From assembly GCF_006542425.1 (NCBI RefSeq), contig NZ_VFID01000007.1, forward strand, positions 310,001 through 374,000: a DNA stretch of 64,000 bases, given 5' to 3'. The notes beneath the pieces are model-generated. The model had not been told where the DNA came from, did no database searches, and saw only the letters and a program-made list of their open reading frames with translations. Positions 19,420 through 28,240 of the stretch are shown here, piece by piece. The stretch's first letter is position 1. Each line of letters begins with the position of its first letter. The position numbers were made by a program, and so were the translations under genes. This DNA is from Pseudoxanthomonas sp. z9. Its GTDB lineage: Bacteria; Pseudomonadota; Gammaproteobacteria; Xanthomonadales; Xanthomonadaceae.

Positions 19420-19524
19420 GTGGCCCATCATTCTCTTCGCAGGATCCGTTTTTTCGCCCTCAGCCTGTTCGGCCTGGTCTCGCTGCTCGCGCTGGTGTTG
19501 GGTGCCTGGTGGTGCATGCAGTGA
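19420..19524 (+). CDS. Small single-pass membrane protein
   Basis: A 34-residue reading frame from GTG (VAHHSLRRIRFFALSLFGLV...) ends in a hydrophobic segment and WWCMQ. A longer form from ATG 19321 is possible. Its TGA overlaps the GTG of the next gene, which suggests coupling. The start is uncertain and no strong ribosome site is visible. Confidence 0.4.
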   Translation: MAHHSLRRIRFFALSLFGLVSLLALVLGAWWCMQ

Positions 19525-19940
19525 CCGGCCACTCCCCCTTGAATGACGACGCGCCCCGTTTTCCTCCCGTTCGCGAGGATCAGCTGGGCCAGGCACTGGC
19601 GGCTTTCCAGTCCGCCTTGCAGACGCCGCTCGACGGGGCCGGCGTGCGCATGCGCGTGGAGGAGGCCAGTGATCTCTTCGTCGGCGAGGTGGAACGCTGG
19701 AATCTCGACTTCGATCAGCGCAACTCGCTGATCCTGCGCGTGCTGGCGTTCAACGAACTGCTCGGCCGCGCCGCGCACGACGATCGGTTCGCCGCCCACG
19801 TGGAAGCCGTGGGTGGCGCCTACAACGTCAGTGACGATTTCATGCGCGCCGCGGCCCGGGCCGAACTCGCGCCGTCCGGCCCGGACCAGGAAGTCCTGGC
19901 CTTCAACCTGGAAAGCGTGCTGGGCGGCCTGCGCCGCTGA
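19521..19940 (+). CDS. Conserved hypothetical protein, soluble, acidic
   Basis: 139 residues from GTG 19521 (VTGHSPLNDDAPRFPP). The middle is helical and acidic (EEASDLFVGEVERWNLDFDQ, LILRVLAFNELLGRAAHD). No motif is recognised, and there is no signal or membrane segment. The start is chosen because GTG overlaps the preceding stop (GTGA). It is convergent with the CBS protein gene. Confidence 0.6.
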   Translation: MTGHSPLNDDAPRFPPVREDQLGQALAAFQSALQTPLDGAGVRMRVEEASDLFVGEVERWNLDFDQRNSLILRVLAFNELLGRAAHDDRFAAHVEAVGGAYNVSDDFMRAAARAELAPSGPDQEVLAFNLESVLGGLRR

Positions 19941-19965
19941 CGCTCGCCAGTCCCGGAGGCAACTT

Positions 19966-20376
19966 TCAATGCGGCGTCGCGACGCCGCGTCCCATCGTCT
20001 GCGCGGCAGAACGCTTGGAATGCATCATGTTGGCCAGCGACACGATGCCGACCAACCGCTTGTGATCGTCCACCACCGGCAGCCGGCGCATCTCCAGATC
20101 GGCCATGTTGGTGGCGACCGATTCAACTTGATCGCCCGCGCGGCAATACATCACGTCCTCGGACATCACGTCGCGCACGGTCTTGCCGGCGACGTCGTTG
20201 TCGGTCAGGCCGCGCACCACGATGTCGCGGTCGGTGATCATGCCAATCAGGCGATCGTTCTCGTGCACGGGCAGGCTTCCCACGTCGCGGCTGCGCATGA
20301 GCTCGGCGGCGTCCAGCAGGGATTGCTCCGGACGGATGGTGGCCACGTCGCGGGTCATGATCTCTTCGATGATCAT
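19966..20376 (-). CDS. CBS-domain pair protein
   Basis: 136 residues made almost entirely of two CBS motifs (a Bateman module). The first is IMTRDVATIRPEQSLLDAAE ... GSLPVHENDRLIGMITDRDI; the second is VMSEDVMYCRAGDQV ... LPVVDDHKRLVGIV. Such proteins bind adenine nucleotides or NAD and sense energy state. No effector domain is attached. Confidence 0.9.
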   Translation of the reverse strand: MIIEEIMTRDVATIRPEQSLLDAAELMRSRDVGSLPVHENDRLIGMITDRDIVVRGLTDNDVAGKTVRDVMSEDVMYCRAGDQVESVATNMADLEMRRLPVVDDHKRLVGIVSLANMMHSKRSAAQTMGRGVATPH

Positions 20377-20528
20377 CGGATCTCTCCTGTCGTTGCGGAC
20401 CTGACCACCGTAGGCAGCACGCGGTTACGAGAACATGAGGCATGGGGCGCCCTCAGGTCACGGGATTTTCATGGCGTCCGGCGCAGCGTTGCTGCGCGCG
20501 CACCACCGCGCATCACCGGAGCCTTTCC

Positions 20529-20633
20529 ATGAAAACGAATCCGCTGTCCCGCCTGCTGGCCGGGCGCGAAGATCCCGCCCCGCAACCCGATCCCCGCCGC
20601 GACCGCGAGCCCGCGGAGGAAGAAGAGGAATAG
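20529..20633 (+). CDS. Possible 34-residue acidic-tailed small protein
   Basis: ATG 20529 gives MKTNPLSRLLAGREDP, then a run of charged residues ending EPAEEEEE. A weak GGAG lies upstream. It falls in the gap between the CBS and azoreductase genes. Short, polar and unrecognised; may not be expressed. Confidence 0.3.
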   Translation: MKTNPLSRLLAGREDPAPQPDPRRDREPAEEEEE

Positions 20634-20663
20634 CCCGTGGCCACGCGCCCGCTTGCGCCCGGT

Positions 20664-21293
20664 TCATGACCGGGCGGCAAGCGACCTGGCCCGCGCGATG
20701 GCATCCGCGCGTATCCGCATCAGCTTGTCCGGGTTCGTCAACGTGGGCGCCAGCGCCACCTCGCCGGCCACTTCGATGCCGAGAAAGCGAAGCCACTGGT
20801 GCATGTACGGCTTCTGGAAATCCTGGTACTGGGGCGTGGCGCCTTCCGAGAAATCGCCGGCGCTGGAATACATCAGGAAAGCGCGCTTGCCGGACAGCAG
20901 CGGCTGGTAGCCTTCGTCGCGCGACCAGCGCCAGTTCTGCCCAGGCAGGGTCACGATATCGATGTAGTGCTTGAGCCGGTAGGGAAGACCATAGTTCCAC
21001 ATCGGCAGACTGAACACGTACACGTCGGCGCGATTGAACTGCCGCGAGACGCGCACCGCGCGGTCCCACTGTGCCTCTTGCTCGGCCGCGGCGTCCTGCG
21101 CGCGCAGCACAGCGAACTTGGCGGCGATCATCGACGCGTCGAACTCGGGGAGTTCGAGGTTCCAGACATCCGCCGTCTCGTGCGTGTCCGCGGGATGCGC
21201 CTGCCGCCAGGCATCGAGGAAGGCGTCGGCAAGGGCGAGCGAACGGGAATCCTCGCCGCCGGGCGAGGCGCTGACGTGGAGCACGTGGGCCAT
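20664..21293 (-). CDS. azoR: FMN-dependent NADH-azoreductase
   Basis: 209 residues of the flavodoxin-like AzoR/NQO family, which reduces quinones and azo compounds with NADH and FMN in the cytoplasm. The start MAHVLHVSASPGGEDSRSLA carries the FMN phosphate loop. SLPMWNYGLPYRLKHYID is the conserved flavin-binding and dimer segment; GYQPLLSGKRAFLMYSSAGD follows. The length is normal. An AAGGATG ribosome site supports the start. The 5' side abuts the tandem repeat array. Confidence 0.9.
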   Translation of the reverse strand: MAHVLHVSASPGGEDSRSLALADAFLDAWRQAHPADTHETADVWNLELPEFDASMIAAKFAVLRAQDAAAEQEAQWDRAVRVSRQFNRADVYVFSLPMWNYGLPYRLKHYIDIVTLPGQNWRWSRDEGYQPLLSGKRAFLMYSSAGDFSEGATPQYQDFQKPYMHQWLRFLGIEVAGEVALAPTLTNPDKLMRIRADAIARARSLAARS

Positions 21294-21406
21294 GGAAGCA
21301 TCCTTGTGCGGCTCGCCGCACCGAGTGGGGAGCGGCATTCTCGGGAACCGGCTCGCCACCGCACAAGTACGCACTTTGAGGTGCCTGCCCACTTCTGCGG
21401 AGGGAT

Positions 21407-22070
21407 GAAGAGCATGCGATCTCCACGACCACGCCGCTTTTTATCTCCCCCTTTTTTAAAGGGGGATTGAGGGGGATTTGCTCTTGGCGCAAAAAGCAAA
21501 TCCCCCGTCACCCGCTTCGCGGGCGCCCGCCCCCTTCTTCGAAGGGGGCTGAAGAGCATGCGGTCTCCACGACCACGCCGCTTTTTTACCTCCCCCTTTT
21601 TAAAAGGGGGATTGAGGGGGATTTGCTCTTGGCGCAAAAAGCAAATCCCCCGTCACCCGCTTCGCGGGCGCCCGCCCCCTTCTCCGAAGGGGGCGGAAGA
21701 GCATGCGATCTCCACGACCACGCCGCTTTTTTACCTCCCCCTTTTTAAAAGGGGGATTGAGGGGGATTTGCTCTTGGCGCAAAAAGCAAATCCCCCGTCA
21801 CCCGCTTCGCGGCTGCCCGCCCCCTTCTTCGAAGGGGGCTGAAGAGCATGCGCTCTCCACGACCACGCCGCTTTTTACCTCCCCCTTTGAAAAAGGGGGA
21901 TTGAGGGGGATTTGCTCTTGGCGCCAAAAGCAAATCCCCCGTCACCCGCTTCGCGGCTGCCCGCCCCCTTCTTCGAAGGGGGCTGAAGAGCATGCGCTCT
22001 CCACGACCACGCCGCTTTTTACCTCCCCCTTTGAAAAAGGGGGATTGAGGGGGATTTGCTTTTGGCGCAA
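21407..22070. repeat. Tandem array, about 4.6 copies of a 144/145-bp hairpin-rich repeat
   Basis: Unit starts (GAAGAGCATGCG) are at 21407, 21551, 21696, 21841 and 21985, so the period is 144-145 bp with a truncated last copy. Each unit carries three inverted repeats: CCCCCTTTTT/AAAAGGGGG, GGGGGATTTGCTCTTG against GCAAATCCCCC, and GCCCCCTTCTTC/GAAGGGGGC. Copies differ by a few bases. The array fills the 793-bp gap between the anti-sigma gene end and azoR. No credible gene lies inside. Confidence 0.92.
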
Positions 22071-22086
22071 GCCCCCAACCCAAACT

Positions 22087-22830
22087 TCACCCACCACGCA
22101 ACAGCGGCGCAATCTCGCGCATCCGCAACTGCGTGGCCGGCCCCACCAATGCGAACGCCGTGTCGCCCTCGGCCCAGTACTGCGCCAGCAGGCGGCCGTC
22201 GCGACGCTCGCCGGTCACGTTGCGCGGTGTGCGCGGACGCAGGTACAGGCCGATGCGCGCGCCATCCGCGTCCTCATACACCAGCATGGCAGCGGCGCCC
22301 TCCGGCGTGGACAACAACCGACCCGCGTGCAGGCGGAATCCCTGCGCACGCAGATCCGGTACTTCGCCGGCAGCTCCGAAATGCGCCTGCAACCAGTTCC
22401 GCATCGTCTCCGGCGCGACGCCATCGGCATCATCGCCTTCACCGGCGGCGGCAAACAGGCGATACGCCGACACCGCATCGGCCATCGGCAACTGCTCGCT
22501 GGCCAACCGCGCATCGCGCCACTGCCAGCCCGCCATGCCACCCACGCCCAACGCCAGCAGGCAACCGGCAGCCATGCCCAGCCGCGCACGTCGCTGGCGG
22601 CGCACACCGGCGCGCAACCGGTGCGGCTGGAGTGCCAGCGGCACCGACGCCTCCAGATCACGCGCCCAGCCCGCGCGCAGCGTCTCGGCGTCGCGCTTCC
22701 ACCCACCGACCCTGGCCTCCTGTTCGGGATGCTCGCGCAGCCATTGCCGCACCGCCTCGTGCCGTTCCTGCGCCAGCCGCCCGTCGACATAGGCGTGCAG
22801 TTCTTCTTCGGTGGGAGACCAGCGGTTCAT
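22087..22830 (-). CDS. Transmembrane anti-sigma factor
   Basis: 247 residues. The N-terminal zinc-less anti-sigma domain (ELHAYVDGRLAQERHEAV, WLREHPEQEARV) is followed by one membrane span (LGMAAGCLLALGVGGMAGW, about residues 84-102) and a periplasmic domain (AMLVYEDADGARIGLYLRP, AQYWAEGDTAFALVG). Its start overlaps the stop of the sigma gene by ATGA, the usual pairing. It would hold that sigma factor inactive until an envelope or oxidative signal arrives. Confidence 0.87.
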   Translation of the reverse strand: MNRWSPTEEELHAYVDGRLAQERHEAVRQWLREHPEQEARVGGWKRDAETLRAGWARDLEASVPLALQPHRLRAGVRRQRRARLGMAAGCLLALGVGGMAGWQWRDARLASEQLPMADAVSAYRLFAAAGEGDDADGVAPETMRNWLQAHFGAAGEVPDLRAQGFRLHAGRLLSTPEGAAAMLVYEDADGARIGLYLRPRTPRNVTGERRDGRLLAQYWAEGDTAFALVGPATQLRMREIAPLLRGG

Positions 22831-23342
22831 TTGAGTACCCTCAGGGTGCGGGGCGATGCGGCACCGTCGTCGGCCAGCGCGCGTAGCCGTTCACGCGCGC
22901 GCGACAACCGCGACATCACCGTGCCGATGGGCAGACCCAGCATGTCCGCCGCCTCGCGATAACTGAAACCTTCCACGCTGACCAGCAGCAACAGCGCACG
23001 GTGGTCCGGCGGCAGCCGCGCGAACGCGGCCAGCATTGCCTGCCCTTCGTGGATGCGTTCGGGCGAAGGCACCGGCTCGACGGCCTCGGCGCCGAACAGC
23101 TCCAGCACCCGCTGCCAGCGCCGCGCGCGCCGGTGCTCGGTGACGAACTGCCGGTAGACGATCGCGAACAACCACGCCTGCAATGCCTCCTCGTCCCGGC
23201 GCGAATCCCAGCGCCGCAACGCGCGTTCCAGCGCCGCCTGCACGATGTCGTCCGCGCCATCGCCGGCCAGCGAGCGCGCGAAGCGCCGCAGCCGGGGCAG
23301 GAGCGCGCTCAGGCGCGGGTCGTCGGAAGCATCCATCGTCAT
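22827..23342 (-). CDS. ECF RNA polymerase sigma factor
   Basis: 171 residues. Region 2 (ADDIVQAALERALRRWDSRR, ALQAWLFAIVYRQFVTEHRR) and region 4 (FARLPPDHRALLLLVSVEGF, YREAADMLGLPIGTVMSRLS) are clear. Starts at 23342 (MTMDAS) or 23336 (MDAS) are equally possible. It is divergent from the catalase-like/cytochrome b561 pair, a common target arrangement. Confidence 0.9.
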   Translation of the reverse strand: MTMDASDDPRLSALLPRLRRFARSLAGDGADDIVQAALERALRRWDSRRDEEALQAWLFAIVYRQFVTEHRRARRWQRVLELFGAEAVEPVPSPERIHEGQAMLAAFARLPPDHRALLLLVSVEGFSYREAADMLGLPIGTVMSRLSRARERLRALADDGAASPRTLRVLK

Positions 23343-23473
23343 CGTTTCGGAACGGGTCGTGGGGTAAGACGCACCCGAGGCCCGGATTATTCCATCCGTC
23401 TCCGCAAAAAGATTCGGGAATAAATCCGCCACCCGCGGCGTCTGATCCCCAGTCCCATCGCCAGGAGCCCGCC

Positions 23474-24571
23474 GTGCAAAGTCCTTCCCCACCGCCTCCC
23501 CGGGCCACCGCCCGTCGCTGGTGGCCGCTGCTGGCCATCGGCGCGATCGCCGCCGCACTGGCCGCCGCGTTCGCCTGGACCGCCGGCTGGCTGGGCGGCG
23601 CCTCCCGCCTGACCGCGCCTGCCATGACCAACGCGATCGAAGCCGGCGGATCGCCCCACCCGGGCTTCCGTCGCGCCCACGCCAAGGGCGTCTGCGTGAC
23701 CGGTGTATTCCGCAGTTCCGGGCAGGCCGCCGCGCTGTCGTCGGCGCGGGTGTTCCGCCAGGCGGAGACGCCGGTGCTGGGCCGCATGTCGATCGGCGGC
23801 GGCGATCCGCACGGCGCCGACGCGCAGGCGCGCGTGCGCAGCATGGCGTTGCTGCTGCGCACCGACGATGGCCAGCAGTGGCGCACGGCGATGAACAGCT
23901 TCCCGTTCTTCGTGGTCGCCACGCCGGAAGGTTTCCACGCGCAGACACTCGCCTCGCGCCCGGACCCGGCCACCGGCAAACCGGATCCCGCGCGCATGGC
24001 CGCCTTCGTCGAACGCTATCCGGAAGCGCGCAAGTTCCAGGCCTGGGCCAAGTCGGCGCCGTGGTCGAACAGTTGGGGCAACACCCAGTACAACGGCGTC
24101 AACGCATTCCGCTTCATCGCCGAAGACGGCAGCGAACACGCGGTGCGCTGGTCGATGCGCCCGCACCTGCCGTTCGCGCCACTGAGCCCGCAACAACGCA
24201 AGCAGGCCGATGCCGATTTCCTCGCTGAGGATCTTGCACAGCGACTGGCACAGGGACCGCTGCAATGGGATCTCATGCTGACCCTCGCCGAACCGGGGGA
24301 CCCGGTGAATGATCCTTCTCAGCCCTGGCCCGAAAACCGACGGGAAGTGATCGCCGGCACCCTCTCGTTGACCGGCGCGGAACCGCAGGCCACCGGCGCC
24401 TGCCGCGACATCAACTACGACCCGCTGATCCTGCCGACCGGCATCCGTGGCTCGGACGATCCGATCCTGGCGGCGCGCTCGGCGGTGTACTCGCAGTCGT
24501 TCAATCGACGTGAACGCGAAATCGGCCGCGGCCAGGCGCCCGAAGCCAGCGGCAAGGGAGGTGCCCGATGA
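23474..24571 (+). CDS. Catalase-family peroxidase (SrpA-like)
   Basis: 365 residues from GTG 23474 with an AGGAG ribosome site. An N-terminal membrane anchor (WWPLLAIGAIAAALAAAFAW) places the domain in the periplasm. The haem-domain signature AHAKGVCVTGVFRSSGQAA holds the distal histidine. The FPFFVVATPEGF region and the C-terminal proximal helix region (INYDPLILPTGI, ILAARSAVYSQSF) follow. It is shorter than true catalase and belongs to the small SrpA-type peroxidases. The stop overlaps the cytochrome b561 start. Confidence 0.88.
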   Translation: MQSPSPPPPRATARRWWPLLAIGAIAAALAAAFAWTAGWLGGASRLTAPAMTNAIEAGGSPHPGFRRAHAKGVCVTGVFRSSGQAAALSSARVFRQAETPVLGRMSIGGGDPHGADAQARVRSMALLLRTDDGQQWRTAMNSFPFFVVATPEGFHAQTLASRPDPATGKPDPARMAAFVERYPEARKFQAWAKSAPWSNSWGNTQYNGVNAFRFIAEDGSEHAVRWSMRPHLPFAPLSPQQRKQADADFLAEDLAQRLAQGPLQWDLMLTLAEPGDPVNDPSQPWPENRREVIAGTLSLTGAEPQATGACRDINYDPLILPTGIRGSDDPILAARSAVYSQSFNRREREIGRGQAPEASGKGGAR

Positions 24572-25131
24572 ACCGCCCGGCGTCCTTCGACCTGATCGCG
24601 CGCGTGCTGCACTGGACCATGGCACTGATGATCCTGGCGATGCTGTTCATCGGCGTGGCGATGGTCGCTTCGGTCTCGCAGCGGCCCTGGCTGATCGCGC
24701 TGCACCGCCCACTCGGCGCGGCCATCCTGGTGCTGGCGATCTGGCGGCTGGTGCATCGCCTGCGCCATCGTCCGCCGCCGCTGCCGGCGGATCTGCCGCG
24801 CTGGCAAGCCACCGCCGCGCTCGCCTCGCACTGGCTGCTGTACGCGCTGATGCTGGCGATGCCGCTGGTCGGCTGGGCCATGCTGTCGGCGGGCAGTTAT
24901 CCGATCGTGCTGTTCGGCGGCGTGCAGTTGCCCCCGTTGCTGGCACCGGATCCCGCCATCTACGCCTGGCTGCGCGACGCCCACGGCTGGGGCGCCCGCC
25001 TGCTGTTCGCCACCGTGCTGCTGCATCTCTCGGCGGCGCTGTACCACGCCTGGGTGCGCCGTGACGGCGTGTTCGCCAGCATGGCGGGAACGCGCAAACA
25101 AGCTCCGACAGAACCGGGCGGCGACAGGTGA
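24568..25131 (+). CDS. Cytochrome b561 family membrane protein
   Basis: 187 residues with four membrane helices. Haem-ligand histidines are visible in LHWTMALMIL, ALHRPLGAAIL, ASHWLLYALM and LLHLSAALYHAWV. It overlaps the catalase-like gene by 4 bp, so the pair is co-translated. It probably passes electrons from the quinone pool to the periplasmic peroxidase. Confidence 0.9.
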   Translation: MNRPASFDLIARVLHWTMALMILAMLFIGVAMVASVSQRPWLIALHRPLGAAILVLAIWRLVHRLRHRPPPLPADLPRWQATAALASHWLLYALMLAMPLVGWAMLSAGSYPIVLFGGVQLPPLLAPDPAIYAWLRDAHGWGARLLFATVLLHLSAALYHAWVRRDGVFASMAGTRKQAPTEPGGDR

Positions 25132-25140
25132 TGCAACCTC

Positions 25141-25168
25141 ATGGAGGCGGCGAAACGCCGCCCTCCAT
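25141..25168. terminator. Hairpin between convergent genes
   Basis: GGAGGCGGCG-AAA-CGCCGCC(CT)CC stem between cytochrome b561 and the lipocalin-like gene. There is no T tract. It probably ends both transcripts. Confidence 0.45.
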
Positions 25169-25596
25169 CAGGGCCGGACCTTCTTCCACTCCTCGAACTC
25201 GACCCGCTTTCCGTCCTTCCATCGCTCCAATCGCCAGACGTCGCCGTCCACGCGATAACGGAACGAATACACGCCACTGTCCTCCGCGGGAAAGGAACGC
25301 TGCATCAGCGTCTCGGTGTACTGGCCCTCTTCAGCCGCGTACCGGCCAGCCCCACCCGCCCAGAACTTGTCACCGGACTGCATGGTGAAGGAGAACCGGC
25401 CATCAGCCAGCACCTTCTGTCCGTTGAACTTCATTTCCGCGTAGGTCTTCGTCTGCCCGTCCTCGGTGACGTACTCGCCGCCCTGGAGTTCCCAGGCGCC
25501 TTCGAGGGACTTGTCGGCGGCGTGCGCGGGGGTGATGGCGAGCAGGATGCTCACAAAGAGAGCACATGCCGCTGTGATTTTTTCTGTCATTTTCAT
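25168..25596 (-). CDS. Secreted lipocalin-like hypothetical protein
   Basis: 142 residues starting MKMTEKITAACALF with a signal peptide cut near THAAD-type AHAADKSL. The mature part starts LEGAWELQGGEYVTEDGQ and alternates beta strands (FSFTMQSGDKFW, YSFRYRVDGDVWRLERW), a small barrel pattern. An AAGG site precedes the start. Ligand unknown. Confidence 0.65.
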   Translation of the reverse strand: MKMTEKITAACALFVSILLAITPAHAADKSLEGAWELQGGEYVTEDGQTKTYAEMKFNGQKVLADGRFSFTMQSGDKFWAGGAGRYAAEEGQYTETLMQRSFPAEDSGVYSFRYRVDGDVWRLERWKDGKRVEFEEWKKVRP

Positions 25597-25621
25597 CAAG
25601 CCTTGGAAGAACGGAAACTCG

Positions 25622-26035
25622 TCAGGATGCCCCGAACGCGCGCTGCATGCCCGTACGATCACCTTGCAGCGCCGCCCGCATACGCTCCTCGGTCAGCGGC
25701 CTGACGATCCATTTCAGATCCAAGCCGCTCCATCGATTGGTCAGCGACGGAACGACCAGGAAATAGGAGGGCCCTGGTCCGACGCAGTACCAGAAAGCGT
25801 CCGACGACTGCATTGCGCCGATCTGGCGCCCTGACCACATGGCATTCATGTACTCCTGCCGCTTGCTGACCACGGTTACGCGTTCTCCATTGACGCGACC
25901 TTCAGGAGTATCAAACTCCAGTGCAGAAAACGACTCTTCCAGCAATCGCTTGGCCTGCGCACGTCTCCGTATGGCGGCCCAGATGGCTAGCGCAACCATT
26001 ACCAGAAGCAGCCCGGTTCCCCAAGAATCAGTCAT
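25622..26035 (-). CDS. Membrane-anchored hypothetical protein
   Basis: 137 residues starting MTDSWGTGLLLVMVALAIW, a single N-terminal membrane helix, then a basic linker (RRRAQAKRLLEE) and a cytoplasmic domain. AGGAGG ribosome site. It overlaps the upstream gene by 8 bp and so forms a two-gene unit with it. Family not recognised. Confidence 0.65.
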   Translation of the reverse strand: MTDSWGTGLLLVMVALAIWAAIRRRAQAKRLLEESFSALEFDTPEGRVNGERVTVVSKRQEYMNAMWSGRQIGAMQSSDAFWYCVGPGPSYFLVVPSLTNRWSGLDLKWIVRPLTEERMRAALQGDRTGMQRAFGAS

Positions 26036-26702
26036 GCCTGCCTCCTTTCCGCTCAATCGCGTTGGCCAGCAGTGTGTCGTAAAGATCCACACGGATCTTC
26101 ATCAATGCACCAGAAGTTGAAATCAGGTACAGCAGTACGACAAAAGCCCCCAACATGGCCAACCATCCGGGAATGGCGAGAAGGCTTTCCCGGTTCATCA
26201 GCAACAGGAACAGCGCCGCAGCAACCGGCAGAAAACCCAGTCGGGAGAAGCCTCCGGAAAGCAGCCCCACTTTCGTATCCAACTGCTGTCGCCACAACGA
26301 TGTCATGCGCCGGTACTCAACCAACTGGCCTTTGGGAAAGGTAACCAGCCAATCCGTCAGTTCGCGAAAGTGACCGACATCGTGGTCCAGTTGCGCGGCT
26401 TGCTCGCCCTTCCAGTTCCTGACGCTTCGAAGGATCACCCACAACGAGCGCAGGATGAAGGGCGCCCAACCAGCAATCGCCGTGAAGGTTCCCGCCTGCG
26501 CCAAGTACACCATCCATACCTGCGGGCGAATGAACTGTACTAACACCGAGGAGGCCAGCCCGACAACAACGCCGACACCACCCAGCACATTCAGCCACCA
26601 CACCCATCCAGGGGTATTGAGAACCGTAGCGGGTCCGTCGGGAATTGCCATCAAACGCCGTTCCATCGCTGCCAGCGAAAAGCTCCCCGTCGATTCGGCC
26701 AT
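26028..26702 (-). CDS. Four-helix membrane protein, unknown
   Basis: 224 residues. Hydrophobic segments are visible at VWWLNVLGGVGVVVGLASSV, VYLAQAGTFTAIAGWAPFIL, LGFLPVAAALFLLLM and IPGWLAMLGAFVVLLYLIST. A central soluble stretch (QLDHDVGHFRELTDWL) lies between helices two and three. It is co-transcribed with the next gene. No family recognised. Confidence 0.65.
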   Translation of the reverse strand: MAESTGSFSLAAMERRLMAIPDGPATVLNTPGWVWWLNVLGGVGVVVGLASSVLVQFIRPQVWMVYLAQAGTFTAIAGWAPFILRSLWVILRSVRNWKGEQAAQLDHDVGHFRELTDWLVTFPKGQLVEYRRMTSLWRQQLDTKVGLLSGGFSRLGFLPVAAALFLLLMNRESLLAIPGWLAMLGAFVVLLYLISTSGALMKIRVDLYDTLLANAIERKGGRHD

Positions 26703-26813
26703 CCTGCCTCTCCCCGTTTCCTCAACGCATTATGCCGCCAGGCACCGGGGGGTCAAATCAAGCTCAAAGAAGCAATCTAGGGCAGCTCTTCTACGGCGGC
26801 ATGGAGGTTTTCC

Positions 26814-27656
26814 CTACTCCGCCGCCTCCGGAAACCCCGGCAATTTCCCCACATCCGCCTCCTCGTGCTGGATGACCAGCGTCGCCTTGAGGTTCCTCGC
26901 AAGACTGGCGAAGCGGTCCATCGAAGCCAGCGACTGCGCGCGGTCGGTGTTGAACGAGGGCACGCCGCGGGTATCGAGGTTCTCGTGCAGATGCACCACG
27001 TCGCCGGACAGCAGCACCGGGCCGCGCTTCGGCAGGTTCACCAGCAGGCCGTGGTGGCCGGGCGTGTGCCCGGGCAGGTCGAGCATCACCACGCTGCCGT
27101 CGCCGAACACGTCCAGATCCCCGCGCACCTTCTCCACTTTCGCATCCTTGCCCAGCCACGGCGCAAACCGCTTCGTCCGCTCCTCGTGGCCCGGCGTGCC
27201 CAGCACCGCGTAGTCGCCCGCACCGATCAGCAGCGTGGCCTGCGGGAACTCCGCCGCCTGGCCGACATGATCGAAGTGGTAGTGGCTGATGCCCACCTTC
27301 GTTATCTGCGCCGGCTTCACCCTGATCTGCGCCAGCTGGTCCACCACGGTTTTCGCCAGCGCGGTGGAATCCTCCTTGCCCTGCGTCAGCGGCTTGCCCA
27401 GGTACTCGCGCGACAAGCCGGTATCCCACAGCAGGTAGTCGTTGCCATGGCGGATCAGGTAACAGCTGCCGACGAACAGTTTGCTCTGCCCCACATAGGC
27501 GCGGGTGTCGGACATCTCGTCCAGGTTGTAGGTCCACAGCTGCCCGCAATCCAGCCGCCACAGACGCAGTTCGACCGGAGCCGGAGCTTTGGCGGCGGCC
27601 AGGGACAACGGCAATGCGAACAGTGCGAAAACGAACCGGCAAAGACGTGCGTTCAC
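26814..27656 (-). CDS. Secreted MBL-fold hydrolase (AHL-lactonase-like)
   Basis: 280 residues from GTG 27656, chosen because GAGGG lies 5 bases upstream and it gives a short signal peptide (ARLCRFVFALFALPLSLAAA). ATGs at 27671 and 27680 are alternatives. The metal motif SHYHFDHVGQA (HxHxDH) is present, with GHTPGHHGLLV and LLSGDVVHL as the other ligand loops. The family includes N-acyl-homoserine lactonases, but many members act on other lactones or esters, so quorum quenching is only a possibility. Confidence 0.85.
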   Translation of the reverse strand: MNARLCRFVFALFALPLSLAAAKAPAPVELRLWRLDCGQLWTYNLDEMSDTRAYVGQSKLFVGSCYLIRHGNDYLLWDTGLSREYLGKPLTQGKEDSTALAKTVVDQLAQIRVKPAQITKVGISHYHFDHVGQAAEFPQATLLIGAGDYAVLGTPGHEERTKRFAPWLGKDAKVEKVRGDLDVFGDGSVVMLDLPGHTPGHHGLLVNLPKRGPVLLSGDVVHLHENLDTRGVPSFNTDRAQSLASMDRFASLARNLKATLVIQHEEADVGKLPGFPEAAE

Positions 27657-27810
27657 GAGGCCCTCGGGCATGGCGTGCAATGGCGCGCAGTATGCCTTGG
27701 CGCGAGGGATTTACGTTGCAACGCCGGGTCCGGTATCGGCGGAAGGTGTAGGGTGGGCCCCGGCCCACCGCCATGACGTCCGGCGAGCGGGGTCGCCACC
27801 GGAGGCCACC

Positions 27811-28179
27811 ATGTCCATCACCGGCATCATCCCCCAGCTGCGCACCACCGATCTGCGCGCATCCCTGCGGTTCTACACCGAAACCCTGGGGTTCCAGATT
27901 GCCTTCAACTACGAGGATTTCTACGTCGGCATCCGCGCCGGCGCGCAGATCTTCCACCTCAAGCAGGTCGACGAGCCCGACCCCTCCATCGCCTGGGTGG
28001 AGGAAGGCGGGCACTTCCACCTGTATCTGGAAACCGACGGCGTCGCCGCGTTCGCCGCCGGGCTCAAGGCCCGTGGCGTGCCGCTGGTCAAGGATGTACA
28101 CGAGACGCCCTGGAACACGCGCGAGGTCGTCCTCCGCGACGACCAGGGCCACACGCTCTACCTGGGCGAGCCGCTGTAG
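27811..28179 (+). CDS. VOC/glyoxalase superfamily protein
   Basis: 122 residues, one paired VOC module (IPQLRTTDLRASLRFYTETL, later FHLYLETDGVAAFA and REVVLRDDQGHTLYLGE). GGAGG ribosome site. It could be a bleomycin-resistance-type binding protein or a small glyoxalase. It is followed 61 bp later by an ECF sigma gene on the same strand. Confidence 0.88.
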   Translation: MSITGIIPQLRTTDLRASLRFYTETLGFQIAFNYEDFYVGIRAGAQIFHLKQVDEPDPSIAWVEEGGHFHLYLETDGVAAFAAGLKARGVPLVKDVHETPWNTREVVLRDDQGHTLYLGEPL

Positions 28180-28240
28180 CGCGCCACGCGCGGGAACCTC
28201 GCGGCCCCTGCTGCATCCGATGGGTAAGAGAGGAGATGCC

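Noticed and set aside
21407..22070. Possible CRISPR array
   Set aside because: Units are 144-145 bp and repeated along their whole length, with no unique spacers and no cas genes nearby.
26814..27656. Firm call as quorum-quenching lactonase
   Set aside because: The HxHxDH motif is shared by the whole MBL superfamily, so substrate cannot be told from sequence alone.
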